Below are positions 21,310 through 21,606 of a stretch of DNA of 21,606 bases, piece by piece. Under the pieces are notes generated by a model, which ran no database searches, had not been told where the DNA came from, and worked only from the letters and a program-made list of their open reading frames with translations. Position 1 is the stretch's first letter. Each line of letters starts with the position of its first letter. Both the position numbers and the translations under genes were made by a program. The stretch is from the NCBI GenBank assembly GCA_963764195.1, contig CAVXRG010000009.1, positions 1-21,606 of the forward strand. Reading direction: 5' to 3'. The stretch is from JBDSSS01 sp963764195 (GTDB lineage Bacteria > Actinomycetota > Actinomycetes > Actinomycetales > Dermatophilaceae).

Positions 21310-21606
21310 ATGCGTGCTGGGCTGCAACGGGAACGGGCTCACCGGCGCGCTCGCCTTCTTCGTGCTGTGGTCTATCTCATCACGTGGCCGCCACTCGTCG
21401 AGTTGAACACGACCCGACGGGTCTCCCTGCCCACCTTTCACCTTCGGCGGGCGCTGATGCTCGGGCCGGCGCCGCTCGTCTTCCTCGCGCTGTTCCTCGC
21501 TGCGACGCGGGTGCTCGACCTCGGTGTCGATTCCGCTGAGGCCTTCACGGGCACGGCCACGGCGCTCATCTACCTGACCGCCTTCGGGGGTCGGCTACGT
21601 GCGCCC
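21310..21606 (+). CDS. unidentified protein, 5' part only, possibly membrane-anchored
   Basis: An open frame with no stop runs to the window edge. From about 21,365 its third codon positions are strongly GC, as in real genes of this DNA, and it encodes VVYLITWPPLVELNT, then a hydrophobic helix (LMLGPAPLVFLALFLAATRV) and ATALIYLTAFGGRL at the edge. I do not recognise the family. The start is unsure: ATG 21,310 is used here, the same frame is open back to ATG 21,229, and a GTG near 21,367 is possible. A run of eight G (21,278-21,285) upstream could hide an indel. The stretch 21,238-21,309 shows nothing else. Confidence 0.4.
   Translation, partial: MRAGLQRERAHRRARLLRAVVYLITWPPLVELNTTRRVSLPTFHLRRALMLGPAPLVFLALFLAATRVLDLGVDSAEAFTGTATALIYLTAFGGRLRAP

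Noticed and set aside
1..21606. CRISPR arrays, tRNA/rRNA genes, insertion sequences, att sites, replication origin
   Set aside because: No regularly spaced repeats, cloverleaf-like sequences, transposase or integrase motifs, terminal inverted repeats or DnaA-box clusters were seen.

Overview
The window is high-GC DNA (GC-dominated third codon positions, many GTG starts, stop/start overlaps such as ATGA and GTGA). It is most like an actinobacterium of the Micrococcales, plausibly Intrasporangiaceae; this is inferred from codon use and protein style, not from a marker gene. I see no rRNA, tRNA, CRISPR array, transposase or integrase, so it looks like ordinary chromosomal sequence.

Region 1 (about 1-10,205) is a complete-looking Tad (tight adherence, type IVc) pilus locus in two divergent arms that meet near 4,366-4,530. 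The rightward arm is flp pilin (58 aa), cpaB/rcpC, cpaE (MinD-like), tadA ATPase, tadB and tadC. The five genes from cpaB to tadC are packed with overlaps or 1-nt gaps. The leftward arm is a small prepilin peptidase, tadE, a long tadG with a Cys-containing ectodomain, and a GT87-type membrane glycosyltransferase. There is no secretin, as expected for a bacterium without an outer membrane. The peptidase should process Flp and the pseudopilin TadE, TadA should power assembly on the TadB/TadC platform, and CpaE probably positions the machine. The glycosyltransferase may decorate the pilus or be a cell-envelope enzyme.

Region 2 (10,248-12,042, leftward) is a DEAD-box RNA helicase of the DeaD/CsdA type. 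Its C-terminal DbpA-like RNA-binding domain is encoded one frame away from the helicase core: the sequence as given carries a one-base shift at about 10,523-10,527. Its promoter suggests a leaderless mRNA.

Region 3 (12,176-20,007, leftward) reads as one eight-gene catabolic operon: NitT/TauT-type ABC permease, substrate-binding lipoprotein and ATPase; then a Gfo/Idh/MocA dehydrogenase, a DUF993 aldolase-like protein, a sugar-phosphate-isomerase-like TIM barrel, glycerate 2-kinase and an NAD(P)H-dependent FMN reductase. A divergent LacI-family regulator (20,149-21,186) sits beside it. A perfect 14-bp palindrome (20,048-20,061) lies 3 nt after a good promoter (TTGACA-17-TACGGT), which is where a LacI-type repressor would bind. 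The operon looks like an uncharacterised route that imports a non-phosphorylated, probably polyhydroxylated compound, oxidises, isomerises and cleaves it, and sends glycerate into lower glycolysis. This is the strongest candidate here for an undescribed system.

The right edge (21,238-21,606) holds a probable LacI terminator and the start of an unidentified, perhaps membrane, protein that runs off the window.
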